NCBI GenBank assembly: GCA_019915015.1 | Contig: JAHBBC010000004.1 | Coordinates: 1,116,001 to 1,180,000, forward strand | Direction: 5' to 3' | From: Auriscalpium vulgare | Taxonomy: Eukaryota > Basidiomycota > Agaricomycetes > Russulales > Auriscalpiaceae | DNA: 64,000 nucleotides | In this document: positions 1-11,620 of the stretch, in pieces | How positions within the stretch are numbered: the first letter of the stretch is position 1 | How the letters are laid out: each line of letters begins with the position of its first letter | The notes under the pieces: model-generated | The model's input: only the letters and a program-made list of their open reading frames with translations | The model's database searches: none | Told to the model about the DNA's origin: nothing | Position numbers and translations under genes: made by a program

Positions 1-2517
1 CCGTCAAGAACATGCTTGCTGTCGTCTCGTGAGGCGATAGCTGCCCTTGGACCGCCTCCCGTGCCTCCTCTTCCGCCAGTTCAAGGCGCACATCAACCAG
101 GGACATTGCTGTGCGGACGATCCGGATCAATAAGAGGAATGCAAATGGGGAAGCGGAACTTACCAACAACCGGCTCCTCGTATGGATTCGGCGCCGTCTT
201 GTCGATTTCATATGCACGCATCATTTCTGTCCACTCCTCCTGCGTGTCCTGCGGGATGTTCTCGCAGGATTCATCAAATGCAATGCGCTGCTTGCGTAGC
301 GCCTCCACTGCAACCTTCAAGCTCTTCTTCACGGCTTGCGCTGCAGATTCCGTGGTGCGTGACATCAGCTACTGCTTCTTATCATTCAGGGTCGCACTCA
401 CGAATTGATATGGTCTTGCGCCAATTGATGCCGCCGCACGCATCATCTAGATTCTCTTGACGTGCCGGGCCTGTCATCTCGCGTGTACTCAACGCGAAGC
501 CGTTGAGCTCTGCCCACCCCGTCTCTACCCCCTCTCCATGTGTGCGCCCCACTCCCCACGTATTGTTGAGCGAGAATTCTGTCTGGCACTTGGGCCGTGT
601 GCGATGAGGTGAAACTTCGGAACACCCCACTTAAGTCGCAGGGCCTCCGGATCAATGTGGAAATTGACCGGGTATCTCGGCATGCGGGTCTGGAAGTTCT
701 TTGAGAACGAGCATGCGATGTCATAAGAGATGTAGAGCGTCTTGATGGCCGGCGCAGACAGTGCGAGTGCAGATAGCAACATATAGTCCATGCTTGCATA
801 CCTACCAAGCCGTTAATGAAAGCTGTTTGGACTTAGAACAATAGACGTACCTTTCACCAAAGCGGAGATCCCCAACAGAATGTCGAAGGTAAAAGCAGTG
901 CCTCGAGCAGACGACAGCCCCGACGCCGTTGATGCTGAACCGGCGTTGCGTCGGCATGTTCGCCTTGTCGACCGCGGCGTGATTGGAATCACAGTACTTC
1001 GGCTACATTGCAGTCTTAATACAATCGTGATTGATAGATAAGGATATTGCGTACCTCTGGTTCGTGCTGGTACTTCTCGCAGTGAGCGCTGTACGTCTTT
1101 TGCTCGACAAAGTAGCTCCATCCAGGAGACAGCTCAGTGTCGACGAGACCGCGATTCTTGAGCTTCATCTTGAAATTCGCGTCCATGGCTAAGAACATAG
1201 CGTGCTTCCATCTGTATGAAAGGTATGAGTAATAGCTGATGTGCAAAAGAAGCCGACCTACCGCTCACTGTCCGGTGCATCTTCCCAGCCGTCCGGCATA
1301 TTTACGCCGGGCTGCGGGCACTGCGGGCACTGCACAACAAGCGCGCCCGGTGCCGTTGCCTCGATACCAGCAGGATCATGACCGCGCGCTGACCGTTTGA
1401 GCGCACGGACATTTCGATAAAAGCGTGCCACCCGGATGAATTCTCGGTAGCGGTACTACGGCCATGCGTTAGCAAGGAAGTGCAAGAATGATTAATTGAC
1501 GGACCTTTGGAGGACGTGTACCAATACCATCCGTGAGGCGAACAAGGCTGCACCAGAAGTCGTACGCATTGAGTTTGCTCTGGAGATTGAGAGCATGAAA
1601 TGTCTTCAATGTGCGCAGGGTAATTGCAGTCTGCGGACGTTCGATAGTCGCAGGCCAGAGGGAGGCACGAAGGAGTTGGGTGAAGTGATGTGCGGCGCCA
1701 ACGATGCCGCACTCGCAGAAGTCAATGTAGACTTCGTGAATGCCGCTTATGTCAATGACTGTCATGGGCGTATTTTTGACGAGGGGATGAGGACAGATAC
1801 CGCCGCCATGGCCGAGTTGAAGGCGCTGACCGGCAGCGCAGAGCGTGTACTTCTCGAAATATTGGCCGTTCCATCTCTAGTGTAGACTGTTAGAATGAAA
1901 TGGCCGCGTTGATGCGAATCAGCACGCACCTCAATACGATGAAAGGGAAGCCTCTCATGCTCAAGCACAACACAGTTGCTGCAGAAATGCTCCCCTGTCA
2001 TACAGCTTGCGCAGCGGATCTCTCCGTCCTTCGCCTTGCAGCGACCGCAGATGGGTAGGTTTTCGTTGTCTCCAAGACCCTCCATACGGAGCAGTTCATC
2101 GACAAACTGCGAGCGGAATGGGAGCCATGCATCAATAGGTTTGCGCGCACCCTAAGTTTTGATTAGTTTCGAGAGGGCAGAAATCTGTGTGAAAGAACGC
2201 GCCCGTCCTCGTCGCCGCCGCCGCCGCGGTACCGCAATATCTTCCACATGGACGATCTGAGAGTCTGGGAAGTAATCTGGGGTGTCCTCAGGCTCGGGAG
2301 GGGGTTCAAAATGGAGAGACGGAGCTGCGGGGACCTCGACATCCTCGACATGATGAGAAGTCGCATGATTGAGCTTCCTCTTTTGCCTGCGGCCTGAGCC
2401 AATCGCAATATTGATATGTCGGGAGGCGACTTGTGTCGGCGGCACCTGGTCAGCATCGTCAGTCGCTCTGGTGACAGTAACAACGGCTTGTTTTCGTTTG
2501 CGGCGAGGGCCAGGCAT
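1..2517 (-). CDS. KDZ transposase 1, partial (off left edge) and frameshifted
   Basis: DDE/RNase H-fold transposase of the KDZ superfamily, read on the minus strand from ATG at 2517 and leaving the window at position 1 before a stop. In order: basic N-terminus with an RRRRRRGRAR run (about 2240-2200); CxC2-like Cys/His cluster (ICGRC, RCASC, FCSNC, then H residues, 2050-1925); the block ending RLTDGIGTRPPK (about 1500); CPQCPQPGVNMPDGWE (about 1300); AMDANF, first candidate catalytic Asp (about 1190); SYDIACSFSKN, second Asp (about 710); GEGVETGWAELN, candidate Glu (about 540). At about 596 one base is missing relative to the HGP-x-CQ block of the copy at 43147-47200, so the frame changes inside the catalytic region. 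Either the copy is inactive or the assembly has an error. Split by short introns. The family call is secure; exact splice sites are not. Confidence 0.82.
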
Positions 2518-2663
2518 GGGGATACAACACAGAGAGGATATGTATTACATAACACTACTACGAGTTGAAGACAAGGGCGGGCACGGTGAGGACATGGCGG
2601 GCACGGAGGGGACACGGCGCAGACACGGCGGACACGGCAGACACATGGGGGATCAACATTGCA

Positions 2664-3410
2664 TCAGAATCCGTACACACGCAGAAAGTATGCCCTGCGA
2701 ACCCTGCAACGGTGACATTCAGCGTCGATGAGAACAAGAAATGAAAGGCAGACGTACCCTCGACCGCTGAAAATGAACATTTCTTCAAACAGCGAAGCCT
2801 CGTATACGTCCGTACCATGCTGTATGATGTCGATCTCCTGATGTAAGCCCGCGATTAACCTACGATGCGCGTGGACCTCCGTCTCCGAGGCCGTGTTGGT
2901 GTCTTGCAATCTTTTGACGTGCTCCAGCTGCTCCTTGATAGCGACACGTACGTTTTCAATGTAGAGCGGCATCCAATTGTCGCCGTGGGCTGCCATCAGG
3001 TCCTCGCGATGGTTTGTCCAATCTTGCCAGACACCTTCCTCGAGGCGACGCATTTGCGGTGTGCGCAGGGGATCTTCGTCCTTCGAGATGGAGGCTATAT
3101 CACTCCTGAATGGCCTAGGCATTCATTGTTGAGTAAAATGAAGCCTATGAGGAAAGCTAGAACGTACGTAGGCAAACGGAAGTGCCGCACAATCTTTCGT
3201 GCATGCTCGACGCGAAGGCGCTGCTCCTTGCTGACCTTACGGCGACTTGCACGTTTGACGCTATTGTATGCCTTCTGGTACTCGCGGCGCTGGTCTTTAT
3301 GTCTGCACGAAAGAAAGAAAATGCAGAACTCAGTACGTTGCCTGGCCTACAACATGGACGATCACGCACCTTATGTAGTCCTCCCGCCGTCGATCAACTT
3401 TGTCAGGCAT
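2664..3410 (-). CDS. Small basic companion protein of KDZ element (copy 1)
   Basis: A gene of about four exons starting at ATG 3410, just upstream of and co-directional with KDZ transposase 1. Its product matches the gene at 41962-42784 along its length: a basic start with H-K-x-x-R-x-x-Y-Q-K and SRRKVSKEQR, a middle acidic/helical part, the shared motif RRLIAGLHQ (about 2850), and a C-terminus VRRAYFLRVYGF against VKKTVFKKLYGF in the other copy. Intron positions agree: the first falls after the opening exon, just before the HK motif, and the last just before the final 12-13 residues. I know no named domain. The helical, charged character and its fixed place beside the transposase suggest an accessory protein of the element; that role is inference. 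Confidence 0.7.
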
Positions 3411-3995
3411 TCAGTGAAATTATGACGAGACGACGGTGACTGGGAAACGGTGTGGGGATGAGCAGTGAGGAAGAGGCACAGAGGTATGAGTGGAGGTCAG
3501 AGTGAAGGCGCGCAAGCCAAGAAAGGCGTGCAAGCCAAGAACAGCGCGTCAAGCTACTCCTCACACAACATATGCACGATCTCTCCACTACTTCACATCG
3601 TCAGCAATCGCAGTCCTCTAGTACAGTAGGGCATGTATATACATTATATATGTCGTTGCCAGAAGTCGTAGATCGGCTCATTCGTCTCGCTGCTGAGTGA
3701 ACAAGATGTTTGAGACACCTCTAACGCCTGATACGCCTGTCCAAAGTGCGCGTTCAACACCACTCGTTGCAATCACACACGATTGGACGCAATAAATCTT
3801 ATGTTCACACCAATCTGATATATGCCAACCAAAACAAGAGCATGATTCATTCTATTTAACAACGGAGAATGTATCTACTGCGGATGATCAAGTAGCCACA
3901 GATGGGCCGCACCGACCGTACGAAAGCCCCTCGACAAGAACCCAGGATATCCAATAACAAGTGCGCTGGCTTCAGGCCTGTTGGCGGTCGTATTG
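3411..3995. other. Intergenic spacer inside KDZ1
   Basis: Between the companion gene and the 3' end of the next gene. It holds a small direct repeat (GCAAGCCAAGAA, about 3513-3542) and AT-rich sequence. I see no convincing gene. Confidence 0.5.
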
Positions 3996-4820
3996 TCAGA
4001 GTACGATCGGTGTCAGAGGGTGTGATCGCGGCTCACGAATTGGCAAAGATTCCACGCTTGCGTCCACGAGCGACTGCGAGGTAGGGCCAACCACCACCAG
4101 CAGGGCGACCGCCGCGTCCTTTGAGATACTATTCCCGGCCTTCTTCTGATAAGAAATGAGCACATGGGCGCCGAGCATTGGGAACAAGGTCTTACCAATA
4201 TCCGCAGAAGAGGCGATAAGCGCGATAAGCTCGCCACTCGAAAGCAGAGGCAACGGCAGAGCTGGCTGTGTCGCCACTGCGGGCAGTGGACCAGCTATGG
4301 CGCTGCGTTGCGCAGGCTGCAAGACCGTGGAGGATGCGTCACTCTCGTGCGCTCCGGGATTGACAGGAGCTTTAGGCTGGACCGGCGCTTTGACTTGATC
4401 GCCGCTGTTGACCGACAGACCTGCAAGATGGCCAGTCACTATGGCCACGGCAACATCGGACTCCCGGAGAGCTTCTTCGGCATCGTGGAACGAGAACACC
4501 TTGCGATGATTGGCTTTGATGATGGGAAGAATGGACCCGACGACAGCCCTGGAGCATGGCGTAGTATGAGACGCATGGAAAACGACAGCACGAGCGGGAA
4601 ACATACCAGTTAGTGTATATCCCACGATATTTGCCATCCAGGATCACATAGTATGCTCTCGCGCCGGGGACGAACACCTCCGTGTAGCTGGGGAGGCGCT
4701 CATCGGGCGGGAGACCCTCGGTAACTGGGTGGCAAAATGAGCACACACATTGAGGAATTAAAAATTGAGAGACGCACCTGAGGCGTTGGGAGTGCTGGAG
4801 GGCGGAGGAAATGAAGTCAT
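3996..4820 (-). CDS. Protein with RNase H1 N-terminal/Cauli_VI-like domain (KDZ1 cassette)
   Basis: Start chosen at ATG 4820: this exon (MTSFPPPSSTPNAS) splices in frame to VTEGLPPDERLPSYTEVF and resembles the start of the counterpart gene at 39437 (MTCAASNPPPPDPP). A TATA box lies about 72 nt upstream. The second and third exons form a compact domain, AYYVILDGKYRGIYTNW, intron, AVVGSILPII-x-KVFSFHDAEEAL. This fits the Y-V-x-x-G-x-x-x-G-I-Y-x-x-W...K-x-F-x-x-x-x-x-A pattern of the RNase H1 N-terminal hybrid-binding/Cauli_VI fold (binds RNA-DNA hybrid or dsRNA in known members). The intron falls right after the Trp in both this gene and the counterpart. The C-terminal 130 residues are Ala/Pro/Ser-rich and unassigned. 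No RNase H catalytic domain follows. Same strand as the companion and transposase genes. Confidence 0.62.
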
Positions 4821-4890
4821 CGTATGTCGCAGCACGTCGCTGGGGGGCGGGGTGATGGGGCAGACGATAGTGATCGAGGTGCCGATCGCG

Positions 4891-4900
4891 CTTTATATAA
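4891..4900 (-). promoter_or_regulatory. TATA box of the Cauli_VI-like gene
   Basis: TTATATAAAG read on the minus strand, about 72 nt upstream of the ATG at 4820. The opposite gene starts at 5078, so the two share a divergent promoter region of 257 bp. Confidence 0.45.
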
Positions 4901-5077
4901 GGCAATGCGCGCGTCTCACGCACGGTCCCCTCGGCCGGGACTCCTGAAAGTAAAATGGATCTAGGGGACATAGTAAAATTGGCGGAGCTCAGTACGGGTC
5001 TGATGGCGGAGTAGCTGAGTGAAAACTTCCCTTTCTCCACCATTTGCACGCGTCCTCTTGCTCCTCCTTGCATCGAC

Positions 5078-7761
5078 ATGTGGGCCACTGCTGAGCAGAG
5101 CGAATGGCTGCTCGCGCACCTTGCTGAGTACAAGGAGGCTCAGGCAAAGGGCTCGCTTGTTGTGAAGGAGCTTTGGCCGAAGTTCTACTCAGAATGGTTC
5201 CTCGCATTTCCGGAGACGATGGATGGGTCTACGAAGCCAGCTGTCAAAGGATGCCCGGACATCCACAAGGTCAGTAATTCATTCACACCATGGAGTGCGT
5301 CATAATACTCATCTATGCATTTTAAAGCGCATCAGGCAATGGTTCAACAACAACTCACGCGATACCGTCCGTGCCAGCACTCGCCGACGCGGCGGTATTC
5401 TCAATCTGGCCGCAAAGGCGCCTCGCAAAAAGCCGGAGCATCAAATCTTCCAACAGCTCTACTGGAAGAGGCTGAAGCCTCTGGTTGACGACGCGTGGGC
5501 GAAACACATTGCCGACCTTCCTGAGGGCGAAGTACCTAACGACGATCGCAAGCTCGCCTTCCAGAACGAAAAGTGTAAGCAACTGTTAGCGGAGGAGCCA
5601 GAGGACGTCCGCGCAGCCGTCAAGGCGGCGCGTGAGGGCGATGAGGTGGAGGACAAGTCGGATGAGGCAGCCGTTCGACGGTAAGTGCGTGTTCGTATAG
5701 CAGGATAGCCGAGCAGCTCACCATTTGCTTCCCCAGGAATGTGGAGATGTTGCCGGATACGTTGGCGTTGGCCGTTAGCCAGGTTAACGACTTGACGAAC
5801 TGGACCTGTACGATGCTCGTCGGCGGGCCGTCGCCTGATGGCGATGGCAAGATCATTTCATACGCGTCAGTAGTGAAGAATATACTATCTATGTGTGCGT
5901 GCTCACCGCAATCAATCCAGACTCCACACGCGCCTTGAAGATGGTCGCAACTTCGCCACCATGTACCCAGAATTCAAGGAAAAGGTCGAGCAGCCGTTCC
6001 GCACTTTTCTGCGTAGCGTGTATCGTGAGTCGTGTCCATTTATTCGACAAGGAGTAATGAGCTCACCTCATATTCAGCAAATATTGGCAATGCAGTGTCC
6101 AGTGCGGCTGCGGGTGCATCGGAACCCAAAACCGTGACGTCGTCCGACACAGCGCAGTCCTCCGTCCCTGACTCCGCGCAGTCATCTAATGCGTCGGCCG
6201 ATGACAAAGCGCCAGTTCATCAGTCATCTGGGAAGAGGCAGCGGTCGAAAGCAAAGCGCAGGAAGTCCACGGAGGCCAGCGATGAGGCGACATCTGAGGA
6301 AGAGGCCGACATCGATGACTACGAGGCCGACAGAATCGAGGATGTCGAACCTGCTCCCATTGTGACGGCACCTCCAAAGCGGACGGCGTACGAGCAACAA
6401 CGTTTTGCTAACATCGAGAGGAATCAGCAGTTGCTGAGAGATGCCGGCGTTTTACCTTCAGACAAGCCGCAAACAGTTGAGGAGAAAGCGGCGGCTGATA
6501 GAGCCATCCAGCGCGAGAAGCTTGCTGCTCTGGCTCTGGAGACCGGACCACCGCGGCACTCCGAAAGGATCAAGTCCAAAGAACAGCCTTCGTGAGTGTC
6601 TCTGGTGTTTGTGCAATGAGAGATGCTGACAATGCGTTGACCAGAGTTGACGACGAGCGCCAAGTCGACGGCGCAGAGCCCGGCGCCGGTGATGAACTAG
6701 GCCGGCAGTCCGCAGACGCGGAAGTCCCACCTCATTCATCTGGCGCTAGTGCTCCGACGACTATCGCACCTGCGCAGACATCGAGCATAGCGACGACGAC
6801 GGCGCACCAAGAGCCTGAGTCCAACTCTTCCCATATCCATGGCAGCTCTTCGTTGGCCGCTGACGACGCGCTTCCTCCGGCATCCACTTCACCTGATGCC
6901 GCCATTCCTACGACCCTCCCCGCGGCTGTACCACTCATTGACGAAATGACACCGTCCGAGAGCGCCACTCCGGATACGACATCCGCAGAAGACCGCGCAC
7001 GCTGGCCAGCATGGCTAATCACCGAATATGAGTATCTCCTGGAGGCGATTGATGGCGACAACGGGTGGACGACGCTGGTAGAAAGATGGGTCGCGATTGA
7101 GGACCTGATGGGATTTCCCTCTGGCAAGGTGCGTGTCAATTTCGCCTTATCAATCAGCAACTGATATCCGAACCTTCTCTCAGGGAAAGAACTTCCAGCT
7201 GTCGAGTACGGGCAGTCGCCCCACCGAAGTTAGCCGCTGGATTCGCAGCCGCGATTATTCGAAGCCCCCCGTCATCCTCGACGTCGATGCCTATGCCGAC
7301 AACTGGCGGATGTGGTGGATAGGTCTCCAGCCGGAGTGGCGTGGTGCAAAATGGCCATTGAAGAGACAGGCGCGTCCCTCCGAGGAGTGGCAGAGCTGCA
7401 TGAAAGGTGGGCGCACTGGCTTTGGGCTCGTGCTGTTTTCCCTCTGCTTCTGGTACGGCGCAACGATGTCAGTGACGGAGCAACGGGAATGGGAATCGGC
7501 GCTGGAGGATGTATTGTGGGTCGCAGACAATCTCGTCTCACGCTTGCAGAACAAGCAACCGGCAGTCAGCGAGAGCCTGGTGCTTGAGGAAGAAACTCAC
7601 GCCGGGAAGAAGCGATCTGCGGACTCCTCCGGAGAGATCAAGTCGCCTGAAAAGAAGTTTGTCCTTCATATTGTGATGGAATACATTTGCTGACGGTCAC
7701 AACCAGGCGCAAATCAACGGGCAAGTCAGCGCCGCGCAAATCAGCACGTCTCGCCGCCTAA
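5078..7761 (+). CDS. WFNN-motif protein (KDZ1 cassette), homeodomain-like HTH suspected
   Basis: Multi-exon gene from ATG 5078 to TAA 7761, divergent from the Cauli_VI-like gene. Exon 1 is rich in spaced Trp/Phe residues (LWPKFYSEWFLAFPE). Across the first intron comes RIRQWFNNNSR, which resembles the WFxN recognition helix of homeodomains. Next is a conserved block (FQQLYWKRLKPLVDDAW ... LAFQNEKCKQLLAEEPEDVRA), then an acidic/basic linker with a KRQRSKAKRRK stretch, a long Ser/Thr/Pro-rich part, and a C-terminal domain with RMWWIGLQPEWR and GFGLVLFSL (about 7300-7440). The last exon is very basic (KSTGKSAPRKSARLAA). Paralogues: 36115-39074 (whole length) and 58572-60430 (N-terminal half). 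A DNA-binding role is inferred from the WFNN motif and basic tails. Confidence 0.65.
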
Positions 7762-8082
7762 TGCGACGGTGCACGATTATTCACGATACCCAGTTGTTAC
7801 GACCCGTGCTGGTGCTTCAACACGCGTCCCGGAGTATTCGTCCCGGAGTATTATTGCTCGGTTGTGCGGCGTTCAACATGTCGCTTTTTCCTGGTTCCCC
7901 TGATACGGTACTGCTCGGCGCTCAACACGCCGTCTTTGTACGCCTGCTTCTCTCGGTGCTCAACGCACTGCATATCTGTGTATGTTCTGTTGCGTAGCCC
8001 TTTCTTTGCTACCCACTGTACTCTCGACTCTCGCGCGTCAATGATAAAGGTTGCATTTAACTTCGTCTGTCTGAGTAGCACA

Positions 8083-9690
8083 TAGTAAACACTGTGCGGA
8101 CTCTACGTGAACTTCGCATTTCCCGAGCCCACAAAGAGTATATACTTCCGTCTGCCGATCTCGACAAGTCGAGTGGTCCAAAAGTAAATACTATGTGATT
8201 GCAGCGCCAGATGGCGCGCAGGCAATAATAAATACTACCGCATAGGGTCTGGCATGAATATCCGGGTAGAAGTGAATTCTGGGGGATCCAATTCAAAGTA
8301 AACACCATGTGATTGAGGTGGGGGACCGCGCGCAGGCAAGAGTGAATACTACGCGGACAAGCCTGGCCTGAACAGCCGAGTGGTATTGGGGCGAAAGTAA
8401 ACACTATGTGAGCGCGGCGCGGGACCGCACGCGGGCTAGAGTAAATACTGCGCGCGCAGGGCCTGGCCTGGATATCCGAGCGGAAGTGAATACTGAGTAA
8501 ATACTGCGCGCGGCCTGGATATCCGAGTGGAAGTGAATACTGGGAGATCCCAGCGAAAGTAAACACTTACTTGGAGATCCCATCACGGCGCGGGACTGCA
8601 CGCGGGCAAGAGTAAATACTGCGCGCGGCCTGGATATCCGAGCGGAAGTGAATACTGGGAGATCCCAGCGAAAGTAAACACTTACTGGGAGATCCCATCG
8701 AAAGTGAATACTATGTGAGCGCGGCGCGGGACCGCACGCGGGCTAGAGTAAATACTGCGCGCGCAGGGCCTGGCCTGGATATCCGAGCGGAAGTGAATAC
8801 TGGGAGATCCCAGCGAAAGTAAACACTTACTTGGAGATCCCATCGAAAGTGAATACTATGTGAGCACGGCGCGGGACTGCACGCGGGCAAGAGTAAATAC
8901 TGCGCGCGGCCTGGATATCCGAGCGGAAGTGAATACTGGGAGATCCCAGCGAAAGTAAACACTTACTGGGAGATCCCATCGAAAGTGAATACTATGTGAG
9001 CGCGGCGCGGGACCGCACGCGGGCTAGAGTAAATACTGCGCGCGCAGGGCCTGGCCTGGATATCCGAGCGGAAGTGAATACTGGGAGATCCCAGCGAAAG
9101 TAAACACTTACTTGGAGATCCCATCGAAAGTGAATACTATGTGAGCACGGCGCGGGACTGCACGCGGGCAAGAGTAAATACTGCGCGCGGCCTGGATATC
9201 CGAGCGGAAGTGAATACTGGGAGATCCCAGCGAAAGTAAACACTTACTGGGAGATCCTATCGAAAGTGAATACTATGTGAGCACGGCGCGGGACTGCACG
9301 CGGGCAAGAGTAAATACTGCGCGCGGCCTGGATATCCGAGCGGAAGTGAATACTGGGAGATCCCAGCGAAAGTAAACACTTACTGGGAGATCCCATCGAA
9401 AGTGAATACTATATGAGCGCAGCGCGGGACCGCACGCGGGTAGAGTAAATACTGCGCGCGCAGGGCCTGGCCTGGATATCCGAGCGGAAGTTAATACTGG
9501 GAGATCCCAGCGAAAGTAAACACTTACTGGGAGATCCCATCGAAAGTGAACACTATGTGAGCGCGGCGCGGGACCGCACGCAGGCAAAAGTAAACACTGC
9601 CCGTGCAGGGCCCGGCCTGAATATACGAGTGGAAGTAAATACTGCAGACGGAAGGTAAACACTTTGTGAGCGTCCCGCGCGGATAAAAGT
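8083..9690. repeat. Tandem array of KDZ1, motif AGTRAAYACT, 281-bp higher-order unit
   Basis: The decamer AGT(A/G)AA(C/T)ACT recurs roughly every 30-60 bp, separated by GC-rich spacers (GCGCGGCGCGGGAC, GGCCTGGATATCCGAG, GGGAGATCCCA). Segments starting at 8711 and 8992 repeat exactly 281 bp apart and a third, diverged unit follows at 9273. Open frames across it (MFTFAGISQYSLP...) come from the repeat. It lies at the gene end of KDZ1, where KDZ2 and KDZ3 also carry motif arrays near their ends. Confidence 0.85.
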
Positions 9691-11620
9691 AAATACTATG
9701 TGAATTACTCACTACAGTACCCATCCCGAGGCCTGGAAAGTAGAGCAAAGTGATTACTACGCCGCCTATAGAGCCCCACCAAAGTAGATGTTATTGCAGG
9801 CACATAGTAAAGTTCTACATTCAGTTGGTATTGATACTTTCGATTTGCTACTCTAGTAGGCCAAAGTTTACCTTAATGACAGACAGGGCTCCTGACTGAT
9901 CATCTAGCGTCGAAGCAATATTGATTGGATCTGATGCAGGAGTCTGATTCCCGCTGATTGAAAGGCCGCTGGTATTTTCTTGCCTGGTGGGAACAGCTGC
10001 ATTTGTACAAGACTAATTTATTGGCAAACGGCTCGTTATAATAGATGGAGAAGACCGTAAAAACGCGTGCGTCGTTACCTTGCTCGCCAAGGTCTCTCCC
10101 CGGTCATAAATGTGCCAGGCACATATGTATATGCTCCTGTATGCGTACCTTTGCACATGTTTGCACCTCTCCAGCCACCGAGAACTTGAGAACTTGGAAG
10201 GACGGCTCAATATTGTCCTGCAGGCCTGGCCAGCCTCTGTCCTGTATCGGAGCAAGGTTACGGCCCCTGGGGCGCGTTTCGAGTCAAGGAGAGGAATGTC
10301 TTTGTATACGGCCACGCATACCTGGCCGCCGGACGTACGTGCAGTTCGCGTCTGCGATGCAGTCTACTCTGACACCGTTGCAGGAGAGGCCGACAATCGC
10401 CCACGCTCCAGCCTGGGCGACCCAGGTCACTGATCAGATCCGCGGCCCGCGCTATCATCTTGACGAGCATCGTACACTCAGCCTCCCGAAGCTGGCCAAG
10501 GTTGCGGACATCAGGCCGTCGAATTGGGAGCGCCTGGTCACATCAGCCTGCGCTACGGATTGGAGAAACCGAGGACCGTGCGCGCATGGCCAGGGAGAGG
10601 CGAGAGACTCGCGAGTGACGAAGATCGCGAAGTCAAAGCCATGCATCACGAGTTACAAATGGGCGAGTTACAAATGGGCGAGTTACTTGTGTGCTCGGCA
10701 TTGTGATCGCTCCGCTGACAGCGTACACAGGATGCGGTCGACAAGCGCAACGCCGACGCACGAAGTATAGGATGGATCACAGCTAACGTGGACCGTCGCG
10801 CGGACGTTGGTGTGCTGCTAGGAGACAACGCAGGCGACTGGCACACGCCGTTCTCGGTGAGCAAAATCAGTCTTCAGCAATGAATTTGCGGCAACCTGGC
10901 CGTTGCGACCTTGTAGGACTTCCTCTAGCCGTCTCGTCTCAGGCCGTGCTGTTCGTTCCGGTCCGCCGGCGCCGAAGACGTCGCGCTGAGGCCGCCCGCC
11001 AACCTATACCTTATCAAAGCCCATTGGCCTGCAAACACCTGGGCGTCGCTTCGAGGAGCAGACCACGTAGAGGCCTCGACATCCTGGGGCCGCCTCGCGA
11101 CGGTGCGCTCCAGCTCCGTCACCCCGCCGCCTATGCCATCCTCGCCACCCACGGCACCTGTTCCGTCCATCATTCAGCACGTCGCGCATGTCCTCCAAGT
11201 AGCCGTACAGGCCCATGTACCATACGACATGGGCAGTGAGGCTGGCACACGGCGTCCTCGCAACAAGCGCGTCGCATCGCCGAGGGGGTGGAAGGGCTGG
11301 GTGGAGGGTTCGCCGCCGCCCTCGGAGAAGCTCATCGACTTCGGCGATGTGAAGGTGCTGAGCGGGAGGCGGACGAGGAGTGGGAAGGGGCTGGTGTAAC
11401 TGATGGCAATGGCAATACATTCGGGCGCGGTGAGTGTCCCCGTAGCTGCCGTCGCGGAGGCGTGCTGATCGCCTCGATCGCGTTCGTCGGCAGCATAGCA
11501 TGTGGTGTTCTTTTGCGGGTCACGTGTATGGCAGTTTGGGATCCTTTGTCCGCTGGGTCGCCACTTGCACTCCAGTGCCACTCCGCTGCTCACCTTCCCC
11601 TTTGCCAACATACTCTCAAC
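9691..11620. other. Probable right end of KDZ1, then DNA without a recognisable gene
   Basis: CACTACAGTACCCATCCC at about 9711-9728 is the reverse complement of a sequence containing GGGATGGGTA, the core of the KDZ2 TIR, so KDZ1 may end near here; AGTAAAGTT-like motifs continue to about 9870. From 10.0 to 11.6 kb several frames are open on both strands (for example 11103-11399 + and 10045-10770 +), but none has a domain I recognise and none is clearly preferred. They may be decayed gene pieces. Confidence 0.4.
10650..10686. repeat. 15-bp tandem repeat
   Basis: GAGTTACAAATGGGC occurs twice in a row followed by a partial third copy (GAGTTAC). Confidence 0.8.

Noticed and set aside
4821..4971. 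Upstream ATG at 4971 for the Cauli_VI-like gene
   Set aside because: That frame stops after splicing the first intron; it also includes the TATA box. ATG 4820 gives an in-frame splice and resembles the counterpart gene.
8057..9748. Series of minus-strand frames MFTFAGISQYSLP...
   Set aside because: Regular products of the tandem array; no start context or codon signal.
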